Shown here in pieces: positions 26,701 to 33,781 of a stretch of 47,278 nucleotides of DNA. The DNA lies in assembly GCA_902500805.1 (NCBI GenBank), contig CABVSA010000009.1:19293-66570 (forward strand). The letters run 5' to 3'. Origin of the DNA: an uncultured Nitrospira sp. (GTDB lineage: Bacteria; Nitrospirota; Nitrospiria; Nitrospirales; Nitrospiraceae). The notes beneath the pieces were generated by a model. It was given only the letters and a program-made list of their open reading frames with translations, made no database searches and was not told where the DNA came from. Position numbers and translations under genes: made by a program. Position 1 is the first letter of the stretch. Each line of letters begins with the position of its first letter.

Positions 26701-28819
26701 CTTGGCAACGAAAGGTCACCGTCTTACTGTTCGTATTGAACGACACTGCCAGATTCTCAATGGTCACACCTTCGAGCGTAGGGGGAAGAACGGCCTTGGG
26801 ATCCAGAGCCTGGATCAATTTCTTGATTTCAATCTGCTGCCCTGTGTTCCCCCTGAACTCCCAGCCCCCCCCTGTCGTCGCTATCTTTTCGGCGGTGAGT
26901 CTGATCGTCACCACATCGGGAATGGTAAGGTCGACAAGGATCCGCGTGCCGATCTTGCCTTCTGATCGTTCAAAACCAAAATGTTCGACATTCAGGTTCA
27001 GGCCATTGAATCCCCATTTCACGCTTGTTTGGCCACTGACACGTACGTATCCGCTCTTTGGCGCAGCCGTAAACAGGATGTTCCTCAGCTCCACCTCCGG
27101 GAACCCCTCAGGCAGCGATACGGCAGTGGTACTCTGGAGGAGCTCCTGAGAGAGCCCCGTGACATTGATGGTGGTGCCGATGGCGGTCCCGCCCGACAAC
27201 GTCCAGCCCTGATCCGTATCGTACTCGGCAGCGAGCACAAAGTTGGCGCCGGCCAACGTCACGTGGCCTTCCATTCCAAAACTGGTCTGTGCGGCAGACG
27301 TCCCCTCAGATCCGACGTACGCCAGCCAGATCGCGAGGCCTGTCAAGCCATAGGATTTTCCGCCCAACTGAAACGTCCATGTCCCGCCGGGATCAACCCC
27401 AAGTTGTGCCGAGAAGCTCTTCGTGGAGCAATTGCCCGCCACCTCCATGGTGGTAATGGTCAAATCCCTATCCCCTACATCGATCCCGGCGTTCAGGCGC
27501 GCCAAGAGGGCCTTCAGCGAAAGCGTCTTCTTCTCGGGCAGTCCCGCGAAGAAATTCAACTCGGGGAAAGAGAGCGTCGTCTCAATCGCCACCGCTCCAG
27601 CCCCCTCCCCGAACAGCCATTGTCCGGCGACGGTGCCCTCGATGACACGCATCTTCGCATCGAAGGGAGCATAGATCTGCATGGCCAGCGTCGGGGCGAT
27701 TGAGATGATACCCGGGATCACATGGATCGACCGCTGAGTGCAGACGGCAAGGGAGAGCGCGCGCACGGATGGCTCAGCAAGGTCCAGCACCACGGTCAGT
27801 TCCGATAGTTGGATGCTCAACACATCCTTCAGCAGGCGGGTAAGCGGCTCAGGGAGAACGGATGGCACCGCGTCGCCCCGGTTCTCGCCGGGCTGAGTCG
27901 ATTGCAGCAGGGTCACAATCTCCTGGAGCGAGGGAAAGTTACGACAGGACAGCGAGAGTTCCGGATAATAGGGATGCAACTCAGCTTGGATGGTCAAGGG
28001 GGTGGAGCCAATCGTCACGGCTCCATCGAAGCCGATCTGAGCGCCAAGCCCTTCCTCTTCAGCCAAGGGAAGCATGAGCCGGATACCCGTCAATTTCAGC
28101 TGAAGGCTTCCACACTGGACGGCGGCCGCTGGGATTGGCGCGCTGAAGCGGGCATACGCGCCTCCTTCCCCCGAAGAAATGAGAGCCTGGATTGCGCCGG
28201 CTTCGGCAAGGCGAGACGCACCCCCGTCGTGCTGTTGCAAGAGTTCCCAGACATACCCGGTCAGCTCGTCATCGAGCGTCCCCTGTATCTGGAAATTGAG
28301 TCCTTTCCGGACATGAGCCTTCGACCACTGTGTGGCGCACCACGCTGGATAGAACGTGCGGTCGTCCTTGGGCAGGAGGCTGTAATCAACGGAAGAACAC
28401 AGCATCGGCTGTGCATTGAAGCGAATCGTCGAGATGATGTCCTCTAGATCGCGGGCACCCGATTCTCTGAAGTACGAGGCGGCATCGCTCTCCTGGGGAA
28501 TAGTCAGACAAAACACTGCCTGGCGCTCCGATGCGGCTGCTCCTACGGAGGGAACATCAAATAGGCTGACGTCGACCCGGACATTTTCCCAGGAGAAGAG
28601 CTGCTGAAAACTGCCTGACCATGTGAGCGCTGAGACAGGCTCGGTACCGGCTGGCGGCTCCGTCGAGAGCCGACAGCCCGTCATGCAGAATTCTTTCTGA
28701 CAAGGAAACACCTGTTTGAGGAAGGCCAGCAGACTCACGCCCGCAATGGCCTCATCGAGCGTGACAGAGTGATTCTGCTCAATCTGTGCTCTGACTGCGG
28801 CTAACGGTTGCGCTGCCAT
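23765..28819 (-). CDS. Giant beta-rich protein, probable DUF6603 type (1684 residues)
   Basis: This is the largest gene of the window, with GGAG five bases from its ATG. It has no signal peptide. The sequence is a long succession of short amphipathic strands separated by Gly/Asn turns, with repeated phrases such as LSCRNFPSLQEIVTLL, VELRNILFTAAPKSGYVRVS and TVTFRCQGTIPLGAEGPM. A Pro/Gly/Thr-rich linker lies at about 920-965. The following region carries LFLYGAYAGVVGGPAAFFV and GLALGGGYNMRLVLPPVEQV, followed by AEFPLV, which I associate tentatively with DUF6603, a domain of unknown function in very large proteins. The last 250 residues are a separate, more polar domain. It heads the tightly spaced six-gene run and lies 145 bp downstream of the lipase gene. 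Confidence 0.83.
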   Translation of the reverse strand: MAAQPLAAVRAQIEQNHSVTLDEAIAGVSLLAFLKQVFPCQKEFCMTGCRLSTEPPAGTEPVSALTWSGSFQQLFSWENVRVDVSLFDVPSVGAAASERQAVFCLTIPQESDAASYFRESGARDLEDIISTIRFNAQPMLCSSVDYSLLPKDDRTFYPAWCATQWSKAHVRKGLNFQIQGTLDDELTGYVWELLQQHDGGASRLAEAGAIQALISSGEGGAYARFSAPIPAAAVQCGSLQLKLTGIRLMLPLAEEEGLGAQIGFDGAVTIGSTPLTIQAELHPYYPELSLSCRNFPSLQEIVTLLQSTQPGENRGDAVPSVLPEPLTRLLKDVLSIQLSELTVVLDLAEPSVRALSLAVCTQRSIHVIPGIISIAPTLAMQIYAPFDAKMRVIEGTVAGQWLFGEGAGAVAIETTLSFPELNFFAGLPEKKTLSLKALLARLNAGIDVGDRDLTITTMEVAGNCSTKSFSAQLGVDPGGTWTFQLGGKSYGLTGLAIWLAYVGSEGTSAAQTSFGMEGHVTLAGANFVLAAEYDTDQGWTLSGGTAIGTTINVTGLSQELLQSTTAVSLPEGFPEVELRNILFTAAPKSGYVRVSGQTSVKWGFNGLNLNVEHFGFERSEGKIGTRILVDLTIPDVVTIRLTAEKIATTGGGWEFRGNTGQQIEIKKLIQALDPKAVLPPTLEGVTIENLAVSFNTNSKTVTFRCQGTIPLGAEGPMLACTVDIAMDGTSKKATLGGTLTVGDAEFTLQFEKDNTKKALRATWQYQEGKPRLNVTALGDGCLELSALGEQLIPTKAGLTLAIEEHETRLSLACTVGELDAAFLVVSRKQPPATVVAFGLKPPPLSTQNLGALGKTLDPHNIALKNLVILSANETLPPGTNGSNLELADKPYPVSKGLFLKGALEFETTSFSYPFECRLGSGQPEVQAGAQSEPGADNGSATPVRTGKPDNTLPAPATAPPERTEGGNNVKVGRTIGPVTFRKVRFELRDDSRGKRVYVLLDASLGSGGFDLDLHGFNLNFPLTLPLELRKDARKITEIGVGLDGLSIAYSNPPLTVSGGFTRRQATSPYEDYLYEGHLLIKTDVFQIAVVGSYGTIKVGEEKKPSLFLYGAYAGVVGGPAAFFVTGLALGGGYNMRLVLPPVEQVAEFPLVTAVTEPAKFDMAKLRDAVVPSAGDYWLAVGVKFTSFKIADSFALFSVTFGNRLQFALLGLTKLSLPAGAAARNCAVYAELQIRAVLDPDAGLFSIEGRLTDNSFVFDTRIRLTGGFAFCVWFGKAKEAGDFVISLGGYHPEFLPPAHYPVVPRVGIRAQLSRQLSIVGEAYLALTPSCLMAGIKLAAVFESGNLTVAFVAYADFLIAWAPFSYDAKVGMGIAVTYRSVRTFKLEIAAKLHIWGPPFAGTATVSLWIVSFTVQFGDPNSARPPQLKWGDFQKAFLPPSAEQSASVEQTSPSAVLNTIRITEGLVREVKKQDKQGREVTYRIANPHELMIETDSVVPCTEVTLGSERHRGTASLGIRPMGKTSLTSVQAVSLQTSTGGHVEDKFTAVHWSRKNYPEALWSPTTASGRPEAKMLEDVPSGVVCRVQPTRPTRSLGPFGIAQFAYERIAKAIPWGAPPTNPAAENRTFETVAAANELRQQIRDCLVQRSATSPLAKPDPPRWNTIKITKPSEQFQARPTCAALGHRL

Positions 28820-28963
28820 AGTCTCCTGACGTTACCTCCGTTTCCGCACTCAACTACCGACACAGAACAACCAGGTCCGGTCTTTACCGAACGAACCAAA
28901 CACCTCGTGGCTCACTCGTCTTTCACGATCCTCTTGGTTTCATGCGACCACGCGCGTCTCACA

Positions 28964-30685
28964 CTATTGAAAATTCTGAATCTCTGCCCACTCTTGTGTA
29001 GAAAAGAGCCTCTGGAGATCCGTGAGACTTCTCCCTTTCGACAGCGCACATAACACCAGACACACCGCGAGGTATGTTTTGAGGTCGGCTAACTCTGGTG
29101 GAAGGTTGACCGGCTGCTGCCCTGCGAGAGGAAATGCGGGTATACTCGGACTGGCCCCCCACCCTATTCGTGGAACTTGCGCAACCTTTTTAATCCAGGT
29201 TACTAGGGGGGCAGCCCAGGTCTGCTGTTGGTCCAGAATCTCAAGAAAAGCTATAAACTCTGAAGCAAAACTGGAGGGTTCTCCCCATCCTAGGCATTGG
29301 CTGAGCGGTGCAATATTTTTTCGATTCCCAGGCTGTGCGAAGTAGTTCAGAAGGCCGGTGAATGTAGTACTGAAGGCCCATGGTTCATCTGGATCATTTG
29401 CTGCGTGAGCGGGCACCATTGTGATGGGAACCCCTTTTACTCTTCTATCCTCGACTAGCCTTTCCCGAACTTTGTACGGCTCGTGAGAGTTGAGACTGCC
29501 AAGTCTCTTGATATCTGGGAGCTTGTACGGAACGCCTACGACATAATGATATCGTTCCTGTGTGATGGGGTCCCCTTCCAGCCAAATCCGAAGGCTTGGC
29601 AGGGTTTGGTCCAACCTGTCGTGAAACTCATCCCCGCCAATGGCGGGGGAGCTAAAGGTGACCAAACGCATGGTGCTCCATGGCCAGGCTCGTAACGTTT
29701 GCGGCATCGCCGGCCCCGTCGCATTCGGCCCATATTGCGTCCCTAACAACATCGCGCTCGCAAATTGCCCCGCGAGTGCTCCTCCCAGACTGTGCCCCGT
29801 GACATGGATATATCTTGGAGGGGTGTTGTTGCGAGCCACGTGAATTTTGGCTAACGCCTCCATCAGCGTTGGTAAGATGGTCTTCAGGCTCGACCGAAAT
29901 CCTTTAACCACTGAACCTGTCGAGCTTATAGCTGCATCTCGCTCAACCTTCTCAGAGATCGCGAGGTCCGTCGCCCAGTCGGGGTTGCCTTTTTTGTTAT
30001 TTGATTGGAGTGGCCTGACCTTTCCGCTACGACTCCCTCGAAATACGACGAAGACATCGTAGACCTGCAGGGTAGTATCGACCTTGGCGAGTACATACCC
30101 CATCATGCTCCAGAGGGGAGCTTTGGATTCCGAGCCGCCGGTTCCGCCCTCGAAGCAGTACAATAAGTCCGTAGCCGGATGAGCCTGATACGTATTTGCT
30201 CTTAAAGCAGCAAAGGCTGGGCGAGCCTGGTGGATTTGATCTGCGACGATTGTAGGTTGTGCTTGCCCTGAGGTCTTATATGGCCAGGGGGACGCCCCTC
30301 CCGTATCATATCGCACCATGTAAACCTGATTGATGGGATCCGTAATCTCGACTGGCGTATTGTAGATAATCCACTCCTCCGCCTCCCTGGTGGGCCTGGT
30401 AAAACTGGGTCGCCAGGGGTACAGGCGATCGTATCTGGAAACGATTGGATCCAGACGTTGATTATCAGTGTTTGGCCAATTCATGCACGAACTTGGCCCA
30501 CGGTAGGCGGCGACACCTGGTCGTTGTCCTAGATGGGTATGAACCTTCGTCTTGACATCATCGCGCCGGCCTTTTCTACTCGTCATCTGCTCATAGTAAG
30601 GATCCATGGGCCAGATCAGGGTCTGACTATGCAAATGGTAGGAGAAAATGCAGAGGTCCAACAAATAGACGGGTAAATCATACAT
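28964..30685 (-). CDS. Class 3 lipase-like alpha/beta hydrolase
   Basis: The product has 573 residues. The core (about 190-420) matches class 3 lipases: the oxyanion-side motif VFRGSRSG, the nucleophile elbow VTGHSLGGALAGQF with Ser299, an Asp in LEGDPIT (Asp372) and a His in SLNSHEPY (His401), so the triad is complete. The N-terminal 180 residues and the C-terminal 150 are extra. There is no signal peptide, but residues 1-25 are hydrophobic and aromatic. Substrates of such enzymes are acylglycerols or phospholipids. Its start overlaps the end of the Cys-rich 98-residue frame by 8 bp. It reads somewhat more AT-rich than the giant genes that follow, so it may have a separate origin. Confidence 0.85.
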   Translation of the reverse strand: MYDLPVYLLDLCIFSYHLHSQTLIWPMDPYYEQMTSRKGRRDDVKTKVHTHLGQRPGVAAYRGPSSCMNWPNTDNQRLDPIVSRYDRLYPWRPSFTRPTREAEEWIIYNTPVEITDPINQVYMVRYDTGGASPWPYKTSGQAQPTIVADQIHQARPAFAALRANTYQAHPATDLLYCFEGGTGGSESKAPLWSMMGYVLAKVDTTLQVYDVFVVFRGSRSGKVRPLQSNNKKGNPDWATDLAISEKVERDAAISSTGSVVKGFRSSLKTILPTLMEALAKIHVARNNTPPRYIHVTGHSLGGALAGQFASAMLLGTQYGPNATGPAMPQTLRAWPWSTMRLVTFSSPAIGGDEFHDRLDQTLPSLRIWLEGDPITQERYHYVVGVPYKLPDIKRLGSLNSHEPYKVRERLVEDRRVKGVPITMVPAHAANDPDEPWAFSTTFTGLLNYFAQPGNRKNIAPLSQCLGWGEPSSFASEFIAFLEILDQQQTWAAPLVTWIKKVAQVPRIGWGASPSIPAFPLAGQQPVNLPPELADLKTYLAVCLVLCALSKGRSLTDLQRLFSTQEWAEIQNFQ

Positions 30686-30974
30686 GGTGAGCGTTCTCCA
30701 CTTCGCACACGAGACAGACCGATCGCTCAGAACTACACACTTCCACGCATTCTACGTGTTTGTACTTCAGCGTGGAGAGGGCGGGATTATCCCTGCCATG
30801 AGGTGCCGTGTCAACCCAATTCTCATAGGCCTTCTCCGACGAAAACCTCAACGCCCCGTGAGCATCGATGACCTTCTTCCCACAACCAGACCGCTGAGTA
30901 CTGGATGGCCGCTGTTGCCCGCCTGCCCCCACGCGACGTGCACAGAGGAGCATCCCGCCAGAGCCACATATCAA
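30678..30974 (-). CDS. Small Cys-rich protein, unknown
   Basis: The 98-residue frame starts at a TTG that overlaps the TGA of the preceding frame and ends 8 bp inside the lipase gene, which is typical of translational coupling. The C-terminal part contains C-x3-C-x6-C-x2-C (VECVEVCSSERSVCLVC), which could bind a metal ion or form disulfides. The middle (RFSSEKAYENWVDTAPHG) reads as helical. No family is recognised. The rare start codon and lack of a clear ribosome-binding site keep the call cautious. Confidence 0.45.
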   Translation of the reverse strand: MICGSGGMLLCARRVGAGGQQRPSSTQRSGCGKKVIDAHGALRFSSEKAYENWVDTAPHGRDNPALSTLKYKHVECVEVCSSERSVCLVCEVENAHHV

Positions 30975-31267
30975 AGCGTCATCGGCAGCTCAACCATCGC
31001 AGCGGGAGCCAAGTTGACCTGCCCGGGAACCACTCGCTTCTCGCCGGTATTGTCGATCGCTTCGAGTTGGATGGTGTGGGCTCCTGGAGTCAACTGATAG
31101 GCCGCTTGAGCCGGAAGACGATTCCCGGTTTCGGTCGACATGAGTTGTCCATCAATACTGACGTTCACGGATGCCGCTGGAAGCAGATTCGCGCTGCGCG
31201 TCAGCTTCACGACTAACTGGGCCTGTTGACGATCAGACACATTCCTGACCAGTCCCCCTCGCTCCAC
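30971..31267 (-). CDS. PEGA-like beta-sandwich protein, probably 5'-truncated
   Basis: The 98-residue frame starts at a GTG. The strands LVVKLTRSANLLPAASVNVS, AAYQLTPGAHTIQLEA and GQVNLAPAAMVELPM resemble a PEGA-type carbohydrate- or envelope-associated domain. The frame stays protein-like for about eight codons upstream (PQPRSIT) before an in-frame TAG. It has no signal peptide, although such domains are normally exported. It may therefore be the surviving C-terminal domain of a longer lipoprotein whose 5' end was lost near the boundary of the inserted block. Confidence 0.5.
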   Translation of the reverse strand: MERGGLVRNVSDRQQAQLVVKLTRSANLLPAASVNVSIDGQLMSTETGNRLPAQAAYQLTPGAHTIQLEAIDNTGEKRVVPGQVNLAPAAMVELPMTL

Positions 31268-31290
31268 CGTAATGCTACGAGGTTGCGGCT

Positions 31291-31657
31291 AAAACCGTTG
31301 AACCGACTGCGAGCAAGAAACGATATCAGGGGCTTGATGGAGTTACTGACACCGTACTGGCCCTCTCAGTCCATGCGTCAACCATGCGGGATATTCAAGG
31401 CCATCTCGAAGCGTTCTTGTGGGACGAAGGTGTCGGCGACCTGAATCTCCCCCCTAACCGATGCCGATATCCCTGTCCGCCAACTGCAGGGCCAACCAGG
31501 GTGCCTGCCTATCTACATTTGCTCGGGGTTATACTGAATACGCTCGTGACCAGAGACTCACCACACCAAAACGAATGGCCAGGCCGAGCGCATGAATTAC
31601 CTTCTCAGAGAAGCAACCATCAAACCATACCCCTCCTGTGTGGAGAATTGAATCAAG
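31291..31657. other. Gene-free stretch at the right edge of the block
   Basis: Several short open frames exist on the plus strand, but none has protein-like composition or a ribosome-binding site. I see no repeat or structured RNA. It lies between the truncated PEGA-like frame and the sigma-factor promoter. Confidence 0.5.
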
Positions 31658-31686
31658 TTGACACAGAGTATCCGACCTCATATTTT
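31658..31686 (+). promoter_or_regulatory. Strong sigma-70-type promoter of the sigma-factor gene
   Basis: TTGACA at 31658-31663 and TATTTT at 31681-31686 have ideal 17 bp spacing. The direct repeat shared with 13024-13138 begins at the very next base. Confidence 0.7.
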
Positions 31687-31799
31687 CTGATCCTTCAACC
31701 ACTTCAACCTCTGACCATTGATGGACCGTGACCAGACACTGACCGCCCTTCGCGAAAGGATTCTCGCGTTTGCGACATCCCGTCTATCGAGGGATCAGG
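31687..31799 (+). repeat. Right direct repeat (intact sigma leader and 5' codons)
   Basis: This is the intact counterpart of 13024-13138. It covers the untranslated leader (CTGATCCTTCAACCACTTCA and on) and codons 1-27 of the sigma factor, ending at GGATCAGG. The two copies bracket about 18.5 kb. Confidence 0.85.
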
Positions 31800-32218
31800 C
31801 TGAAGACTTGACGCAGGATGTCTTAGCTGTTCTGCACGATAAGTATTCCCATGTGACTGAATTGGTTGAGCTTGTCCCGCTGGCCTTTCAGGTGTTGCGG
31901 TTCAAGATGCTGGATGCCCATCGCAAGGCCTTGCGACGAGGTGAGTATCATCAGGAATCGGTCGATGATATGCCGCTGACCGATACCGGAGACGATCCCG
32001 TGGTTCAACTTGATCAGAAGCAGCGAGTTGACCGGCTCCTCACGGCTATCACGCAACTGGGCGAACGTTGCCGGGAATTGTTCAGATGGAAGTTAGAGGA
32101 GAAGAGCTTTCCGGAGATTCAGCATTTGATGGGCCAAGCCTCTATCAATAGGATTTATACGTGGGACTTGCGGTGCCGAAAACAGCTGCTGGCCCTCATG
32201 GGTGGTTCCTGGGAATGA
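31721..32218 (+). CDS. ECF-like RNA polymerase sigma factor
   Basis: The 165-residue protein has the two-domain plan of minimal sigma-70 factors. Region 2 is AEDLTQDVLAVLHDKY followed by AFQVLRFKMLDAHRKALRR. Region 4 is LGERCRELFRWKLEEKSFPE, then IQHLMGQASINRIYTWDLRC with the helix-turn-helix. ATG 31721 is preferred over the TTG one codon earlier. A TTGACA-17-TATTTT promoter precedes it, so its basal transcription probably uses the housekeeping sigma factor. The next gene, 45 bp on, encodes a likely membrane-bound anti-sigma factor. Its regulon is unknown. It may control the adjacent giant-protein block, but no shared promoter motif was established. Confidence 0.87.
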   Translation: MDRDQTLTALRERILAFATSRLSRDQAEDLTQDVLAVLHDKYSHVTELVELVPLAFQVLRFKMLDAHRKALRRGEYHQESVDDMPLTDTGDDPVVQLDQKQRVDRLLTAITQLGERCRELFRWKLEEKSFPEIQHLMGQASINRIYTWDLRCRKQLLALMGGSWE

Positions 32219-32263
32219 CTGGTGTTTCGCGTTTCTGGCTTCACGTTTCATCCTTTATAGAGC

Positions 32264-33676
32264 ATGGCCATGGCTGAGCACGAATTCGAAAAGCTTCTCG
32301 GTGGATTCGCAGCCGATACGCTGACGGCTGAGGAGAAGCAGCAACTCTACCTGGCAGCTCTGGGAAATCAGGACCTGTTCAACGCACTCGCTGATGAGCA
32401 GGCACTGAAGGAACTTCTGGCTGATCCCATTGTGCGCCGCAGACTCTTGCAGGCCTTGCAATCGAGTCAGGCGGAAAACTCCAATGGTTCTGCCTCATGG
32501 TTCGGCTGGTTCCAGCGACCAGCAGGACTGGCCTGGGCTGGCGGACTCGCCGGTGCAGTCCTTGCCGCTGTTCTTGGAACACAGCTATACCAGGAGAGTC
32601 TTCGACAAGCAGCCCAATTGACCACTAAGGAAGAGGCAAGACCTCCTCTCCCTTCATCGCCCGTTCCCACCCCAACCCAATCTGCCAATCCCATGACGAA
32701 CGAACCCTCAACGGCGTCAGAACAGAAGTCCCGCTCGGCACTTCCACCGAGAAAAGAGGCGTCCACGGGCACGACATCCTCTCAAGCTCCTCGCCTGCAC
32801 GCAACACCAGATGAGCAACGTACTCATCGTTTAGAACGTGATGCTCCAGTACTGCATGAAGAGATTGATACGATGACAAAGCAGATCGAGCCATCGTCAG
32901 GAATCTTGCCCACATCAACTGACAAATCCGCTCCACAATTGACCGCTCCCCCCTCACCGCCATCCTACTCAGCTGCTCCAGCTCCGCACAGCCAGTCTAG
33001 AGCAGATAGCGCAACGCCCTCCCAAGAACGTGCTTCTCTAAGTGCCCGTTCTCTTTTCTATGGGACAGGACCACAGGGGCAAGATAAGTCGATGGCAGGG
33101 GATACTCGACGACGCGAGAAGGCTGCGAGCGAATCGGCTCAGTCGCCGGGTCAGTCAGAACTCACAACCCAACCATTGGCAATGGCCAAGAGCAAGCGCG
33201 CCTCCTCTCTTCAACCAGTTGGTATTCGGTATAGTCTTACCCCTGAAGAGCCGTCAGAACCCCTCCAGGAGCGTGGCACAGGTATGGACATGCCTGAAAT
33301 GCCCAAGAAACTCACTATTGAGTTAAATCAAGACGGTTTCCTACAAGTATGGAACCAGGATGGCTCCTCAAATCCCCAACTCCTTTTCCCCACCTCAGCG
33401 ACGGACCAACCCCGATCCAAGCTCACGGCCCACATCCCCCTGACCATTTCCGTCCCGTCGACACCTAACATGCTCGTCATTCGCTTCTCTCGTACAGACA
33501 CGGTCCCTTCGGTAACCTTTGATAGATCGCTCCCCGATGATTCCACTCAGCATCAGCTACGAGAATCAGTGCTGACTGACGAACTCTCCAGTTTCCCTCC
33601 ACCCATCCACTACATCATTAACCAGGACCCCTCGCTGTCGGAGATCATTGTGCACATTGCTCCCTCACAGCCATAA
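32264..33676 (+). CDS. Probable membrane anti-sigma factor with DUF4384-like end
   Basis: The 470-residue protein has a soluble helical N-terminus (HEFEKLLGGFAADTLTAEEK, ALADEQALKELL), as in sigma-binding domains. One membrane helix follows at about residues 88-110 (LAWAGGLAGAVLAAVLGTQL). A long Ser/Pro/Thr/Gln-rich unstructured region spans about 115-330. The C-terminal domain (about 345-470: KLTIELNQDGFLQVWNQDGS, IHYIINQDPSLSEIIVHIAP) resembles DUF4384-type sensor or surface domains. Predicted topology puts the N-terminus in the cytosol. Position directly after the sigma factor supports the assignment; direct family recognition is weaker. Two ATGs (32264 and 32270) are equally possible. Confidence 0.72.
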   Translation: MAMAEHEFEKLLGGFAADTLTAEEKQQLYLAALGNQDLFNALADEQALKELLADPIVRRRLLQALQSSQAENSNGSASWFGWFQRPAGLAWAGGLAGAVLAAVLGTQLYQESLRQAAQLTTKEEARPPLPSSPVPTPTQSANPMTNEPSTASEQKSRSALPPRKEASTGTTSSQAPRLHATPDEQRTHRLERDAPVLHEEIDTMTKQIEPSSGILPTSTDKSAPQLTAPPSPPSYSAAPAPHSQSRADSATPSQERASLSARSLFYGTGPQGQDKSMAGDTRRREKAASESAQSPGQSELTTQPLAMAKSKRASSLQPVGIRYSLTPEEPSEPLQERGTGMDMPEMPKKLTIELNQDGFLQVWNQDGSSNPQLLFPTSATDQPRSKLTAHIPLTISVPSTPNMLVIRFSRTDTVPSVTFDRSLPDDSTQHQLRESVLTDELSSFPPPIHYIINQDPSLSEIIVHIAPSQP

Positions 33677-33718
33677 GTAGGATTGAGCAACCCAAGGGGG
33701 TGGGGGGCCACAAAGAGA

Positions 33719-33750
33719 ACGGGCCGTTCTCCGAAAGGAGAACGGCCCGT
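33719..33750. terminator. 14-bp perfect hairpin with GAAA loop
   Basis: ACGGGCCGTTCTCC - GAAA - GGAGAACGGCCCGT lies between the convergent ends of the anti-sigma-like gene (33676) and the lipoprotein gene (33782). On the minus strand it is followed by TCTCTTTG, and on the plus strand no T-tract follows. It most likely terminates both genes. Confidence 0.85.
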
Positions 33751-33781
33751 GGCATTACCAAGAAACTGATCCTGATCTGAT

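Noticed and set aside
30684..31097. 137-codon plus-strand frame
   Set aside because: It is opposed by two minus-strand frames with better protein character and coupled overlaps, and it has no ribosome-binding site.
13024..31799. Block as an integrated phage, integron or IS composite
   Set aside because: No integrase, transposase, tRNA target, att-like core at a tRNA, or phage structural gene was found. The flanking direct repeat is a host gene fragment.
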